Source: Uloborus plumipes
Taxonomy: Eukaryota; Arthropoda; Arachnida; Araneae; Uloboridae
Length of the DNA: 64,000 nt
Direction of reading: 5' to 3'
Assembly: GCA_038373865.1 (NCBI GenBank)
Contig: JAXGGA010001664.1
Span: 80,381-144,380, forward strand
A program made the position numbers and the translations under genes. The notes below the pieces were generated by a model. The model searched no databases. It was given only the letters and a program-made list of their open reading frames with translations, and was not told the origin of the DNA. Below are positions 1 through 10,890 of the stretch, one piece after another; positions within the stretch are counted from its first letter, which is position 1, and each line of letters starts with the position of its first letter.

Positions 1-845
1 TGGAATTTCATCATACGAATATTATAGTGCAATGTTTCATGCGAAACACCAGCTAAAACTATCAACTAGAAAAAAATCCTACAGAACTAAAGCAAATGAA
101 TTTTAGAAAAAAATATTCTTACTTTATTGGAAAAGGAAATGAATAAAACTATTTCCCTAAGATTCCGGAAAATACCGGCGGCATGAAAAAACGAAAAATA
201 TATCCATTCCGTATTTCTGCCGTAAATAAAAAAAAATCCACTGTGAATTGATGACTGGGAGCTATGAGTGGTTTATGAAAATATATTCAGCTAAAATATA
301 TTCTTGTTTAATTAAAAGTTTCTTAATGAATGTTTTTTTGTTTCAAGTAAACTATGCAAACAATTTTGAAAACTGCTTATTGAATTTTATTTTTGTTTAA
401 GCGAAAAAATGAAAAATATTTTAGTCTCAATAACATTCCATTAAGCGTGAAAATTGAAGAAAAGCAGATAAAGCGAGAGATTCTTAGCATCATGCAAATT
501 TTTTAACCATCTGAATACGCATTTTTTAAAATGAAGTCGCTTCAATATATTTTTTTTATGTATAAAAGAAATGTAAAAATATGTGTATTAATTTTACACA
601 TTATGTTGGAAATTGCGCATTGAATGATGCCTCTCAATATTAGTTTCTAGGAGTAGTTCTAACATCGCACCAAATTCTGGTATATTTACGATTTTGTTTC
701 ATTTAGTTTTTTTATCTTTTCGAGTAACGAATAGCACACTTTCGATGAAACCCTTTCTTAGCTAAATTGGGAGGTATGTGGCCTAAAAAATGGATGAGCG
801 GTCAATCTAAATATTTTAGGATATGCATTACCGATATTTAAACTA
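1..845. other. AT-rich sequence, nothing recognised
   Basis: No ORF, RNA gene or repeat terminus could be supported here. Confidence 0.6.
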
Positions 846-1254
846 CACTACAAAAAATTGAACTGTTGTTTTTACAGCATTATAATGGTAGCCGAGGTTC
901 CAATTTAAAACTGTAAAATGCACAGTAATAAACTGTAAAACTAGCAATTTCAGTTTCTTACTCTAAAAGTTAGCAAATTTACAGTTTATTGCTGTGAAAT
1001 TTAGCTGTATTATACTGTAAAAACAACACTGTAATACTGGCAACAGAGGTTCCAGTTTAAAACTAAAATGCTCTGTAATAAACTGTTAAATTGGCAATTC
1101 TGCAGTTTATTGCTGTAAAATTAGTAACTTTACACTTTAGTACTGAAAAGTTAGCAATTTTACAGTTTATTACTGTAAAATTAACTATTTTTATAGTTTA
1201 TTTCTATAAAATTAGCTGTATCATACTGTAAAAACAACATTCATTTTTTACAGG
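846..1254. mobile_element. CACTG-family foldback MITE, copy 1
   Basis: The left terminus at 846 (CACTACAAAAAATTGAACTG, one base off the consensus CACTG) follows TA. The right terminus near 1254 ends in CATTTTTTACAG, with the last bases diverged. The interior is a run of about 30-bp units of the form ACAGTTTATTACTGTAAAAT. Each unit is itself near-palindromic, so the whole element can fold back. No coding potential. Confidence 0.8.
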
Positions 1255-1578
1255 ATGAGCACAAAATTTGATTTTTCTACTTTCCCGTGAAAATCGTGGG
1301 ATACGTAGTGGAATTAAGCGCAAAATTTCCATTGCTTGGCTCTACAGGTGATTTTGCTGCAAGAATTATACAATGTTTTTTTTTATAGAATAAAAAATGG
1401 AGGTTACAAAAAACTTGCCCTAAGTTAATACTGTTAGTCATTTTGGATAAATATACACCACATTGGTCTGCCTGACTTTTATGTTTGAGACACTTCCAAC
1501 GCACAAAAAAGAGAGAGAGAGAGATTCAAAACAGAATTGAACTGAAAAAAAAAGCAAACTTCCATTCGAAGCAACACT

Positions 1579-1605
1579 AGAGAGAGAGAGAGAGAGAGAG
1601 AGAGA
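1579..1605. repeat. (AG)n microsatellite
   Basis: An uninterrupted AG run, with a shorter GA run at 1511-1523. It creates spurious serine/leucine-rich ORFs on the minus strand. Confidence 0.98.
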
Positions 1606-2850
1606 TGCGATTTTAGACGAGATAAAATTAAGCTTCAATCAAAAGGCAGCATTGATACACACAAACAGTTATCTTCTAAGTACGACAATGTTCCTCCTAC
1701 CGAAACTCATAACCATTTTCAAAGAATGGTAGAATTTAATATGAAAATGCATATGAAGGGGCTAATTACCGTTAGTTTAAACAAAAAATATCGCAAAACA
1801 TAATTCATTACTTTTGAGTCATGATCGATTTAACTTATTTAAATAGAGAGAGTTTGGAGAAAACTCTCAATTTTAGTCAATTTAAACAAGCATACAGGAA
1901 ATCTGTTTCATTCTTATGGATAAACTTTCCTTCCAAGCCGCCATAGCTTTCTTAATTGAACTAGAGTATGACGCTAAATTTCGGGTGACGCTGAGAAGCA
2001 AACCATCCGAGAAGTTATCCATGTTATGCAACACCAATAAAGACAAGACGTCTGCACGCTGCCAGCATTTTTAGGGAACTTAAAACTTTGCTTTTAAACG
2101 GCAGAAAACTTAAGTCATTACCCTAAAGCGCTGAACGAGATGAAAGGAGGAGGCTGCATGCTTTAGGAAGAAACGAGTAATTAATTTCATGGAAGAATAA
2201 ATAAAATATTTACCAAAATTAAGCCATAACAACAACTTTCAAGACTCTGTGAAACGCGCGCGCGTCTTTGGTTAAAGTTAAAAATAGAATATTAACTACC
2301 AAGAAATTGTTGCTGCAGTCACGAAGAAGTTTTTTTGAGTTTTTAAGAAAATTTTCAGGTTTTGAAGATTTCCTTTTCCAGCTTATCTTCGACTTAAAAA
2401 TGTAAGAATTTAAGGTTTAATAAGAGTTATAATAAGCTTAGTAAGTGCAATATTAGACAGTATATTTTGTAAGTCAGGTGGTTTGCGTTTGAAGATCATA
2501 TAAGAAAAACGCTAAAAATTATGATAAATAAGGCGGAAACTTGTATTTTTCATGATGTTCATATTCAAAATACTTGTAACACTGGAAATGAATTAAACTA
2601 CTTAACGAACTGGAAATACTGCGTTTTTTTCCTTTTTAATCAAGAATTGCTTTCTATCCTCACTTGCCCATTTTTCCTGTTCCTCTATTTTTTCAAATTG
2701 CCATAACAACGATAACAACTCTAAATCGCTGTTTTTGATATTTCTTTAGCGAGAAAAGTGAGGAAATTCATGATAGATATTTTATCTTTTGGAGAGAAAT
2801 AAACCCCCCTAATAAAACACAAAACTATAGTTGTGGTAAACCAAACCTGG

Positions 2851-2915
2851 CAGCACCATGAAGACTACGCAGATCCTAATCATAGCATTACGACACTGCT
2901 AGGTGAAGTTTGCCC
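2851..2915 (+). repeat. Short dispersed repeat fragment
   Basis: The block ATCATAGCATTACGACACTG, with its flanks, matches the reverse complement of 41288-41345 (roughly three quarters identical by eye). The parent element is not recognised. Confidence 0.5.
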
Positions 2916-3179
2916 CAACAATAGGTTGGTTAGGACTTCTTTTTTTTCCCCTTTTAAATTATTTTCTACCCAAACCTAATCTGTGGTTCGGCCATGTAAT
3001 GAAATTCCTTGCCCATGTAGGGAAATCCGAATGGTCATTGGCTTAATCTGCGTTTATCAAACGCTCAAATAATGCGCGAGGACAAGCAATGGAAGGAGAG
3101 AAAGCAGATTAAAAAAGATAACTGTTAGTTCTACCGAAAGTAATGCATCATAAAAATGGTTCGAATCATTTCCCCAGCT

Positions 3180-3470
3180 CACCTCCTAAATCTTCTCAGT
3201 CCATTTCGCCGCATCGAATTATATACCATGTTCTATTTTAAGCCTTCCTTTCTTCTTGGAAGAATACCCGTGCCTCCCCACCCACCCGACATCGTGCGGC
3301 TTCTTCTTTATTGGCGGGAAGGATAGCTCAGCCTGGATTGAAATACCTCTGAAGTTGGGGAAAAAGCAAAGCGTGTGAGGTTCGGTATTTCGGCCAGAGG
3401 CTGATCTGATTATGAGCTTTGCCGTTCTTATTACAAAACGCTGGGTGCTCGAAGTAAAAGGATTTAATGC
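3180..3470. other. GC-richer unique patch
   Basis: A segment of balanced composition between AT-rich flanks. It has an open 85-codon minus frame (3219-3476) whose product (HALNPFTSSTQRFVIRTAKL...) I do not recognise. A stray tRNA-like AGGATAGCTCAG occurs at about 3320 without a B box. An exon cannot be claimed or excluded. Confidence 0.3.
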
Positions 3471-3903
3471 ATGCAATCTCGAAAGAATTCAAAAAAGCTT
3501 CCACTTTTTTATTTCATTTTCTGTTTGGAGTGTTCAGGTATCTTGCTTTTTCTGACAATACAATTTATTATTTTTCAAACGAACTTGCGCCCTAGAGCTC
3601 TGAGTGTTTTTTGCTTTTGCACCTTTTTCTGTCAAAAAGCGAGAGTAAAAACAATTACTGGCGAAGAATTCTTTTCAGTTGATCTCAAATTTTGTGTAGC
3701 TCAAAATTAGCTGTATATCTGTTGAAGTCAGAAGGTGTCTTTCTTCAATCGCTACCAGTAGAAAGAGATGCGCCGATGGGAGGTCACGGAGAAGTCACTG
3801 TGATCTCTCAAAAAATTTCTTTATGCGGCAGATTTTGTAGATGTAGGTATGAGTGAATGTTCGTATTTTGTCATTTGGTGAAATTCGGAATTTCATTCAG
3901 TAA

Positions 3904-4047
3904 GGGCCATGCTCCACATTGACGTAAAGCAGAAAAATAAAGCATAAGCGTAAAATGGTATCAATAGTATTCCAATGGAAAGTACCCGGATTTTCGGTTT
4001 CTGCCTTCAGTTTAGGTCGCGTTTTACGCTGATGTGGAGCATGGCCC
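3904..4047. mobile_element. PIF/Harbinger-like MITE, 144 bp, TSD TAA
   Basis: The ends GGGCCATGCTCCACATTGAC and its near-perfect inverted partner (GATGTGGAGCATGGCCC) are flanked by TAA (3901-3903 and 4048-4050). A 3-bp TWA duplication is the hallmark of PIF/Harbinger (Tourist-like) elements. A same-length copy lies at 55924-56067. Confidence 0.82.
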
Positions 4048-4145
4048 TAACTGTATTAAAAATTTCAGCCAGGGAAGCCTTGTCAGCAGAGCTATCTAAA
4101 AATAGGATTGAGATTTCTAAGGATTAATTAATAATCTCAAAATTC

Positions 4146-4395
4146 CTGTTGTTTTTACACTATAATTCTGGCAGTCAAGGCTCCAATTTAAAACTGTAAA
4201 ATGCACAGTAAACAGTAAAAAAAGCAATTTTACAGTTTCTTACTATAAAGCTAGAAATTTTAGTTTATTGCCGTAAAATTTAGCTGTATTATACTGTAAA
4301 AACAACAATATAATACTGGCAGCAGAAGCTCCAGTTTAAAACTGTAAAATGCACGGCAATAAACTGTGTAAAAACAACATTCATTTTTTACAGTG
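4146..4395. mobile_element. CACTG-family foldback MITE, copy 2 (left-truncated)
   Basis: The copy starts inside the left terminal region at CTGTTGTTTTTACAC and ends at TTTTTTACAGTG (4395) followed by TA. It carries the internal ACTGTAAAA units and the 'GCAGAAGCTCCAGTTTAAAA' type spacer seen in the other copies. The outermost ~15 bp of the left end are missing. Confidence 0.75.
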
Positions 4396-4976
4396 TAATT
4401 CCGTCTTTACGTACAATAATGCTTGACAACTTTCTTACGATCACATACACCAGTTGAGTTGAATGTCGTCAGACCATCGACTGAATCACCGACTGAAGCT
4501 TTCATCAACCAATCAGAAGGCTTGAAGCGGAAGTTCGAGGTTCAGGTATCTGACTGAGGTTCAGCTCAAATGGTAAATGCGGCAATTTAAGATCAAATTA
4601 TGTATACGTTGGAATTCAATTTTGAAACAGGACAGTACCCCCCCCCCCCAAAAAAAAAAAAGAAAAAGAAAAATGCTCACGACGCTAGTGTATCATTGAC
4701 AAATGCGCCAAATCTGAAATTTTACATTATTTTGGAGTTTGTGCACTTGAATTTAATCAAATTCGCGATTGAAATCGAAAATTCGTGATCCCACACGTTA
4801 GTGGTGACTCAAGCTCAATTTCACTTAAAATATGGCAGAAACACTTCTTACATCTATAATAGAACTAAATAAATGCTAGAAAATATTTATTTTCAAGTCT
4901 AATTACTTCATTGATGAAATGAAAGTGAATGTAGTGGGTTAAAAAATCATTTTAACGTTGTTTATTGTTTTTTTAA

Positions 4977-5345
4977 CCGACTTCGAAAAAGGAGGAGGTT
5001 CTCAATTCAAAGCGTATACTTTTTTTTTTGTTTGTTCGCACATAACATCTGATCTACTGAACCGATTTGGACGATTTTTTTTTAATCGATAGGAGATGGT
5101 GTAACTTAGGTACCATGTACTCATATGACGATATTTGTTCACTAGAAAACAAGTTATGATCGAAAAACTAACATTTCATGTCATTTAAAACAATATGTAG
5201 TATCGTAAATCCCTACTACAATGAGCGACCCGATGGTCAAGTGGCTATGCGTGTCAGGTTGAAGTTCCTGATGGAATGAGATCGAGTTCAGGTCTGCAAG
5301 GATTTTTTCAAATAGCTGCATGTTTTTTTTTTTTTAATGATTTTA
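4977..5345 (+). repeat. CCGACTTC-bounded repeat, copy 1
   Basis: It begins CCGACTTCGAAAAAGGAGGA at 4977 and matches 7907-8260 almost throughout, including CTACTGAACCGATTTGGACG. Near its 3' part (5222-5300) lies a tRNA-like core with an A-box-like GGTCAAGTGGCTATGCG and a B-box-like GATCGAGTTCAGG. The match to the other copy fades around 5345. Similar GGAGGAGGTTCTCAATTC sequences are, to my knowledge, widespread in arthropods. Confidence 0.65.
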
Positions 5346-5933
5346 ATGATTGTAATGTCCTTATGCAGGTACATCCTCCCATGGGAATGTGCCCCATATT
5401 TTTTATGGTACAAAATGAGAGTTTTGGTCGGATCTTTGTTAAAATTGGCAATGGGGGTCCTTCGATGCTGTAGAATTTTCTTATGAACGTTTGCGCCATT
5501 TTTGGGGGCTCTGAATCGATTATGGCAATAAATGGTTTTTGATTTGCGGCACTTATATTATTTTTTCAAAAATTATATACACAATCAATTATCTACTTAT
5601 ATTAAAAACTGAGTATCTTTCTATCTATCTATGTCACGCTTCTTTCTCCTGAACGCCAATGAACTGAAAGCCGAATCAGGTACCGATAGATAGGAAATTT
5701 TTCAGGCTTTATTAGTTTCAATTTATATAATTATACGATTTTAATTAGCGAAGATATCAATTAATAAGTAGTCAAATTTAAAGCGATTAAGCCTAATAAA
5801 TGATTTAACTTCCAAGACATTTTTTCTTACCGTTGCCATTTTGAATTAAAACGTTAATTAAATTATTGAACTATTTAAAGCTCCAAGATATTTATTTCTT
5901 TCCGTTGCGATTTTGAATTAAAACGTTAATTAA

Positions 5934-6235
5934 GGCAGGGATTCAAGGGAAACAGGCCATCGCAAATTACAATCGCTACTGGAAATGAATAACATTAGAA
6001 CGTTTCCTGATAAAAACATCGTGACGTCAGCGTGACGTTTGCCTATGAAAAACGAGCTAGATAAAACGTCACAGCCTACTTGGCGAATAAGAGGAGATCG
6101 CCGAGTGCTTGTGAGCTCTTATTGGCTCCACTCGTAGTGACATCATGCCAAGTTAAGTTGATGATAATGTAATTCACTTCCAGTAGCGATTGCAATTCGA
6201 AGCGATCGCAGTGCTGTTTCACTTGAATCCCTGTC
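5934..6235 (+). mobile_element. CRE-bearing MITE, 302 bp, copy 1
   Basis: The ends are GGCAGGGATTCAAG and CTTGAATCCCTGTC. The TIRs extend imperfectly to about 65 bp, sharing CAATCGCTACTGGAA. The element equals the reverse complement of 49441-49742 in length (302 bp), with only about nine differences by eye. It contains a perfect TGACGTCA palindrome at 6022-6029 and ATTGGCT (CCAAT-type) near the other side. No ORF. The target duplication is ambiguous: TTAA lies on the left and TTAG on the right. Confidence 0.8.
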
Positions 6236-6636
6236 TTAGTTGAAGTTTTTAAAATGAAAGAGTGTTATTTTTTTCCATTGTCATTTTGAATACGTGTTAT
6301 AACAAAATTCTAACAATTGTTTTTATTCTAATTATTAATGACACATTTTTTCTCTGGTACCATTTTGAAAATATGTTTTTGAATAAAATTGCAATTGCTG
6401 TTTTTAGAAGGGACTTTTTCTGCCTGCGATCCATAAGTAGTCAAATTTAAAGCGAATGTTTAATTAATAAGTAGTCAAATTTAAAGCGATTAAGCCTAAT
6501 TAATGATTAAACTTCCAAGACATTTTTTCTTACCGTTGCCATTTTGAATTAAAACGTAAATTAAATTATTGAACTATTTAAAATTCCAAGATATTTGTTT
6601 CTTTCCGTTGCGATTTTGAATTAAAACGTTAATTAA

Positions 6637-6803
6637 GGCAGGAATTCAAGTGAAACACGGACGATCGCAACTCACCAATGCAATCGCAAATTCCAAAATT
6701 TGGATTCAAGTGAAACGAATTCACTTGAATTCGACTTACAGTAGCGGTTGCAATATGCGATCGCCTCGAAGCGACTGCAATGATGTTTCACTTGAATTCG
6801 GCC
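6637..6803 (+). mobile_element. CRE-bearing MITE, internally deleted copy
   Basis: Second member inside the Helitron duplication. It starts GGCAGGAATTCAAGTGAAAC and ends near 6803 after GTTTCACTTGAATTCGG. The central part with the CRE and CCAAT motifs is gone. The flanks match those of copy 1, as expected if it arose by duplication rather than independent insertion. Confidence 0.7.
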
Positions 6804-7202
6804 CTAAGTTGAAGTTTTTAAAATGAAAGAGTGTTATTTTTTTCATTGTCATTTTGAATACGTTTTATAACAAAGTTCTAACAATTGTTTTTATTCTAAT
6901 TATTAATGACATATTTTTTCTCAGGTACCATTTTGAAAATGTGTTTTTAAATAAAATTGCAATTGCTGTTTTTAGAAGGGACTTTTTCTGGCTTCGATCC
7001 AAATATTAAAAGAACTTTTTCGTTTAGAATTTTGCAATTAATTTTACCGGAAGAAAGCGGTTTGGAAATAATTGTTTTTGGAAAGGAATTTTATTTGTAA
7101 TTTAGGGAGAGTGCTAAGTATGCGCTACTTGACATCGTCTTTATTTTTGAGGAAGCATGTGCAAATAATTCGATTGATTCTTTGATGCAGGAAAGCTTTT
7201 TA

Positions 7203-7400
7203 GCGAGCCGCTTTAGCGGGGAGTAGTTTATTAAACTTTTCCTTGGTACTTTAAAGGCGAGCCGCCTTGGCGGCGAGTAGTGAATTGAAACTTTCCTCGC
7301 TACTGTAAAGGCGAGCCGCCTTGACGGCGAGTAAACTGTTTAAACTTTCCTCATTTCTTTAAAGGCGAGCCGCCTTGGTGGCGAGTAGTTTTCTCAAACT
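7203..7400 (+). repeat. 54-bp GC-rich minisatellite with hairpin units
   Basis: Four units start at 7203, 7257, 7311 and 7365, an exact 54-bp period. Each carries GCGAGCCGCCTTGGCGGCGA or a close variant. The segment GCCGCCTTGGCGGC forms a 6-bp stem with a 2-nt loop. The array sits directly upstream of the Helitron 3' hairpin and contrasts with the AT-rich rest of the element. Confidence 0.9.
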
Positions 7401-7906
7401 GCCTTCACTACATTACAGCCCGTGCAACGCCGGGCTACGCAGCTAGTATTATGTTAATTTTTGTACCTTAATAAAATTCTGTATTTTATACCTTGCATTT
7501 ACGTCAAATTCAAAGTAAAATTAAAAGTAAAAAATTCTGAAGATGATAAATATATGTTAAAAATTAAAGTAACTATTTTTTGTGATTTTCATGTTGGTTG
7601 TGACCAAAAAACATCATTACAAACAAATAAAATGTATCAAACACCATGAGTGTTGAGTTATTAGGCAAAATCTGCTGTGTAATGTTTTTTTTGCACTGCG
7701 AGAGGGGGGGGGTATGAACGACCATTAAAGTGACACAAATTTTTAAAAAATAAGATTTTGATTTGTGGTGTTTGAAAAAAGCTAAAGAGTCCACTTTAGT
7801 TGGAAATTATTTTCCATGAAATGAAAAAACTTGCACCAATTTTCCAAGTCTTACTCTAACCCCTTCTCCCACAATTCAAATTACTTATTTTTACTTTCAA
7901 TTTATT

Positions 7907-8433
7907 CCGACTTCAAAAAAGGAGGAGGTTCTCAATTCAAAGCGTATGTTTTTTTTTTTGTTTGTTTGTTTGTTCGCACATAACATGTGATCTACTGAAC
8001 CGATTTGGACGATTTTTTTAAATCGATAGGAGATGGTTAACTTAGGTACCATGTATTCATATGACGATATTTGTTCACTAGAAAAAAAGTTATGATCGAA
8101 AAACTAAAATTTCATGTTATTTAAAACAATATGTGCTATCGTAAATCCTTACTTCAATTAGCGACCCGTTGACTCAAGTGGTTAAACGCATCGGGTTGAA
8201 GTTCCTGATGGAATGAGATCGAGTCCAGGTCTGCAAGTTTTTTGAACAGCAGCATAGTTTTTTAACTATATTTTGATTATTTAAGTGCAAAACACACTAA
8301 AAAGAATGAAATAAAATATTTTTGGAAAAAAAAATAGAACCGACTTCAGTTGGAAATTGCTCTAAAAAGTAAAAAATAATTTTTTTCTTTGAACACCATC
8401 GAAACTACTTTTAAACATAAGTTTTGAAGTCGG
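7907..8433 (+). repeat. CCGACTTC-bounded repeat, copy 2, with 12-bp inverted ends
   Basis: This 527-bp unit starts CCGACTTCAAAA (7907-7918) and ends TTTTGAAGTCGG (8422-8433), a perfect 12-bp terminal inversion. It contains the same tRNA-like core as copy 1 at 8166-8229 (TGACTCAAGTGGTTAAACGC, then GATCGAGTCCAGG). The last 124 bp belong to the left arm of the 133-bp inverted repeat. It may be a composite of a SINE-like body and foldback ends; the element class is not resolved. Confidence 0.65.
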
Positions 8434-8746
8434 CGCAAAAACAATGAATAGAATCATACGCAACTACAATTCAACTATAAATATAAATTTTAATGGATTC
8501 ATTTCATTGATTACCACACATTCGTGTAATGGTACAAATATTCTGCTTTTAATTTTCAATGATTTCTCTGAAAAAATGTTGGCAAAATATGGCTAAATAT
8601 CATTTTACCTATCGTTTTTGCGCCGACTTCAAAACTTATGTTTAAAAGTAGTTTCGATGGTGTTCAAAGAAAAAAATTATTTTTTACTTTTTAGAGCAAT
8701 TTCCAACTGAAGTCGGTTTTATTTTTTTTTCCAAAAATATTTTATT
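8310..8746. repeat. 133-bp near-perfect inverted repeat with 171-bp spacer
   Basis: The arms 8310-8442 and 8614-8746 are reverse complements with a single mismatch by eye (TAGAACC against TAAAACC). They enclose 8443-8613. Each arm contains the CCGACTTCAGTTGG and TTTTGAAGTCGG ends of the neighbouring repeat. Transcription would give a very stable long hairpin RNA. The near-identity implies recent formation or gene conversion between the arms. Confidence 0.92.
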
Positions 8747-9504
8747 ACAGTTAAAATTGTATGTCCTCAGGGAATTTTTTTTTATTTTGTCCTCTTTTTA
8801 TTTTATTCGTCCTCTTGCAGCTCAAACTCATATAAGCTCTATGAATAACTTCAAAAAAAAATTCGTCAGTATGACATAAGTATAGTTTGATCACCACTTG
8901 TCATTTTTCAGTTTAATTTTTGATGCTATAAATAGTTACTACTTCATACTTTTTCAGTTTTTTGGAGTCCTTACTAGTAATGGGTAAATTATTTATTCAG
9001 TAAAAAAGCGCGCTGTTGTAATATTAAAGAAAATATGTTGTAAAAACTGTAATATTAGAAAAAATCTAGTTCATTTGAAAGCAGACACGATAAAAATATA
9101 AAGGAATACTCTAAATGAATTCATTGTTATAAGATAGAAGTCTTTGCCATAAGATATTCTTAAGTTAGACATGACTTTAAGTATAATCATTCATAACTAC
9201 CGTCACTATACCATTATAATACTTTTGGACAGTTTTCGACAGTAACACCCCCCACACCCCCGTTTAGCATACTTCTTTCATTTCAATGAGGAAATTTTTT
9301 TGTACTCACCACCAAAACTGAGGTAAATAACTCAAGAATCACCTACCTAGAAAGAAATAAAAATTGAAAATTAGCACGAATCACTTTTATTTGTCTTCAA
9401 TGCAAAAACTATTGTACATACAGAGCGTTCCAAAAGAAACTTCCTAAATAAATGAAGTCGTAGAAACCTATCCGCTGCATCAATCGAATCAAAATTTCAC
9501 CGTT

Positions 9505-10020
9505 GTTATTTGAAGGTATGCACTGGCAATTATGATGATTTTAAACAATGCAGTACTCACGGCTGCAGTTGTAGTGAGACAATTTCAAAACTTTCGATTA
9601 GGAACACCCATTTTTTTCTTGCGCAAATTGATCAAAGTAATAAAAACGGCAAATAGAGTTGAACGATTTGAGAATGTCGAAAATTGCCGGCGTAAAGTAT
9701 TCGCAAAGAAAAGCATTAGAAAGGACTAATGACAACATGCGAAAGAAGAAGCTTAGTATAAACTTTGCAGATAACTTTGCATACTTCACTGGTTTAGACA
9801 GTAGTAGAAGCCCTAATCACAGAACACCAACGAGTAACTTTTGTCATATACCAATCTGTCCTGCGCCATTCTTGGTTTATCAATGCAATGATCAATTTGC
9901 GCAAGAAAAAAGTTGGTGCTGTCATTCAAAAATTTTATAACTCTCTCAGTGTCACCGTAACCATAGCTCTGTATTGTTTAAAACTATCACAATTTCGAGT
10001 GCATATTCTTTCAAATAATT
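9505..10020. repeat. Imperfect long inverted repeat around the transposase-like fragment
   Basis: The left arm (about 9505-9640) and the reverse complement of the right arm (about 9880-10020) share a long diverged match. The best block is about 28 bp, at 9608-9632 and 9890-9917, with the core TTTTTTCTTGCGCAAATTGA in both arms. Further out, both arms share a segment with TTTAAACAAT. The spacer is about 240 bp. This could be an old long-TIR mobile element or an inverted duplication of a transposase fragment. No target duplication was identified. Confidence 0.5.
9532..9729 (+). pseudogene. Possible decayed transposase N-terminal fragment
   Basis: A 65-codon open frame reads LTAAVVVRQFQNFRLGTP, then FFLRKLIKVI, then FENVENCRRKVFAKKSIRKD before a stop. 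The arrangement 'V.RQF..FRLGTP' followed by 'ENVE..R..FAKKSIRK' resembles the N-terminal HTH region of DUF4817-type transposases, where an ENVERVR...SPRKS segment is common. The match is weak, there is no catalytic domain, and a partial inverted copy of the same sequence lies downstream (to about 10020). It is best read as a remnant. The overlapping ORF at 9659-9940 is probably not coding. Confidence 0.3.
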
Positions 10021-10249
10021 ATGTTTGAAATTTCGGTTGTATGGGTTGAGTGGATAGATTACTAGTTCTTCATATGCAGAGAAAGTTGCTTCGGTTCCAT
10101 ACTAGGTATATATGCAAATATCTGAATAACTTCTTAAAAGAGTAATATTATAAAATACAATTGTTGTCCTGTTACATACTGTACTTTTTAAAAATTAGTT
10201 AGATAAGGTTGGATTTATGTTTAGAAACTAAGAAATAAATACCATACAG

Positions 10250-10890
10250 TTACTTCAATAAAATAAGTGCAAAACACAAATTAAAAGTAACTAAAACTTA
10301 ATAGATGCACATTATTTTTCAACAGATGTCCTCTAATGCCGTATAAAATCATATTCATTTGATTAGTGTTCCACTTTTTCTCAATCCGAGTGAATACAAT
10401 TTCTTCTGCCAGAACGAGTTATTTACTTCAATAAAATAAATGTAAAAAACACACAATAAAAGCAATTAACATTCAATAGATGCACGTTACTTTGCAAAAA
10501 TTGTCTTGTAATGAGGTGTTAAATCGTATCCATTTGATTAATGTCTTTCTATGATTCTTTACTCAGAAAGCTCAACTTCTTTAGAAACGATTTATTTACT
10601 TCAATGAAAAAAAAACCGCTAAGGAAAAGTAACTAAATTCAATAGAAACAATTGATATGAAAAAGATGTCTGGTAATAATGTATTAAATCGTATCCGTTT
10701 AATTAATGTCCTTCTACTTTTTATCTGTCAGAGCGAGTTATTTACTTCATTGAAATAAACACAAAACGCAAAGTAAAAGTAACTAAATTTCAATAGATAC
10801 ACATTATTTTGCTAAAGATGTCCCGTAATGATGCATTAAATCGTATCTGTTTGATTAGTATCCTTCTATTTCTTTAGTCAGAACGAATTC
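10250..10890 (+). repeat. Degenerate four-unit tandem array, 136-183 bp period
   Basis: The anchor TACTTCAAT (TACTTCATT in the last unit) followed by a GAAA/AAA tract occurs at 10251, 10434, 10607 and 10743. Each unit then has a TAGATGCAC-like block, GATGTC..GTAATG, TTAAATCGTATC and GATTA.T.TCCTTCTA, ending in CAGA.CGA. Units are diverged, with indels, and have no coding potential. Confidence 0.85.

Larger units (their letters stand above)
1255..3179. other. AT-rich sequence without a supported gene
   Basis: Apart from the AG runs and the 2851-2915 repeat fragment, only short random ORFs occur (such as 2521-2706). Confidence 0.6.
5761..7010. repeat. Internal tandem duplication within the Helitron
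   Basis: Two successive copies begin at 5761 and 6464 with TTAATAAGTAGTCAAATTTA. They run through matching segments to the shared block GCAATTGCTGTTTTTAGAAG (6391 and 6959). The offset is 703 bp at the start but 568 bp at the end, because the MITE inside the second copy has lost about 135 bp. The MITE therefore predates the duplication. Confidence 0.8.
5592..7446 (+). mobile_element. Nonautonomous Helitron, about 1.86 kb
   Basis: The 5' end TCTACTTATATTAAAAACTG begins with TC and is preceded by A (5591). The 3' end is CTAG (7443-7446) followed by T (7447), giving insertion between A and T as Helitrons require. Ten nucleotides before the 3' end is a perfect 6-bp stem, AGCCCG/CGGGCT (7417-7422 and 7431-7436), with an 8-nt loop. 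The body carries no Rep/helicase coding sequence. It contains an internal ~700-bp tandem duplication, CRE-bearing MITE copies in both halves, and a 54-bp minisatellite next to the 3' end. Confidence 0.75.

Noticed and set aside
3315..3390. tRNA gene
   Set aside because: AGGATAGCTCAG resembles a D-arm, but the rest of the tRNA is absent.
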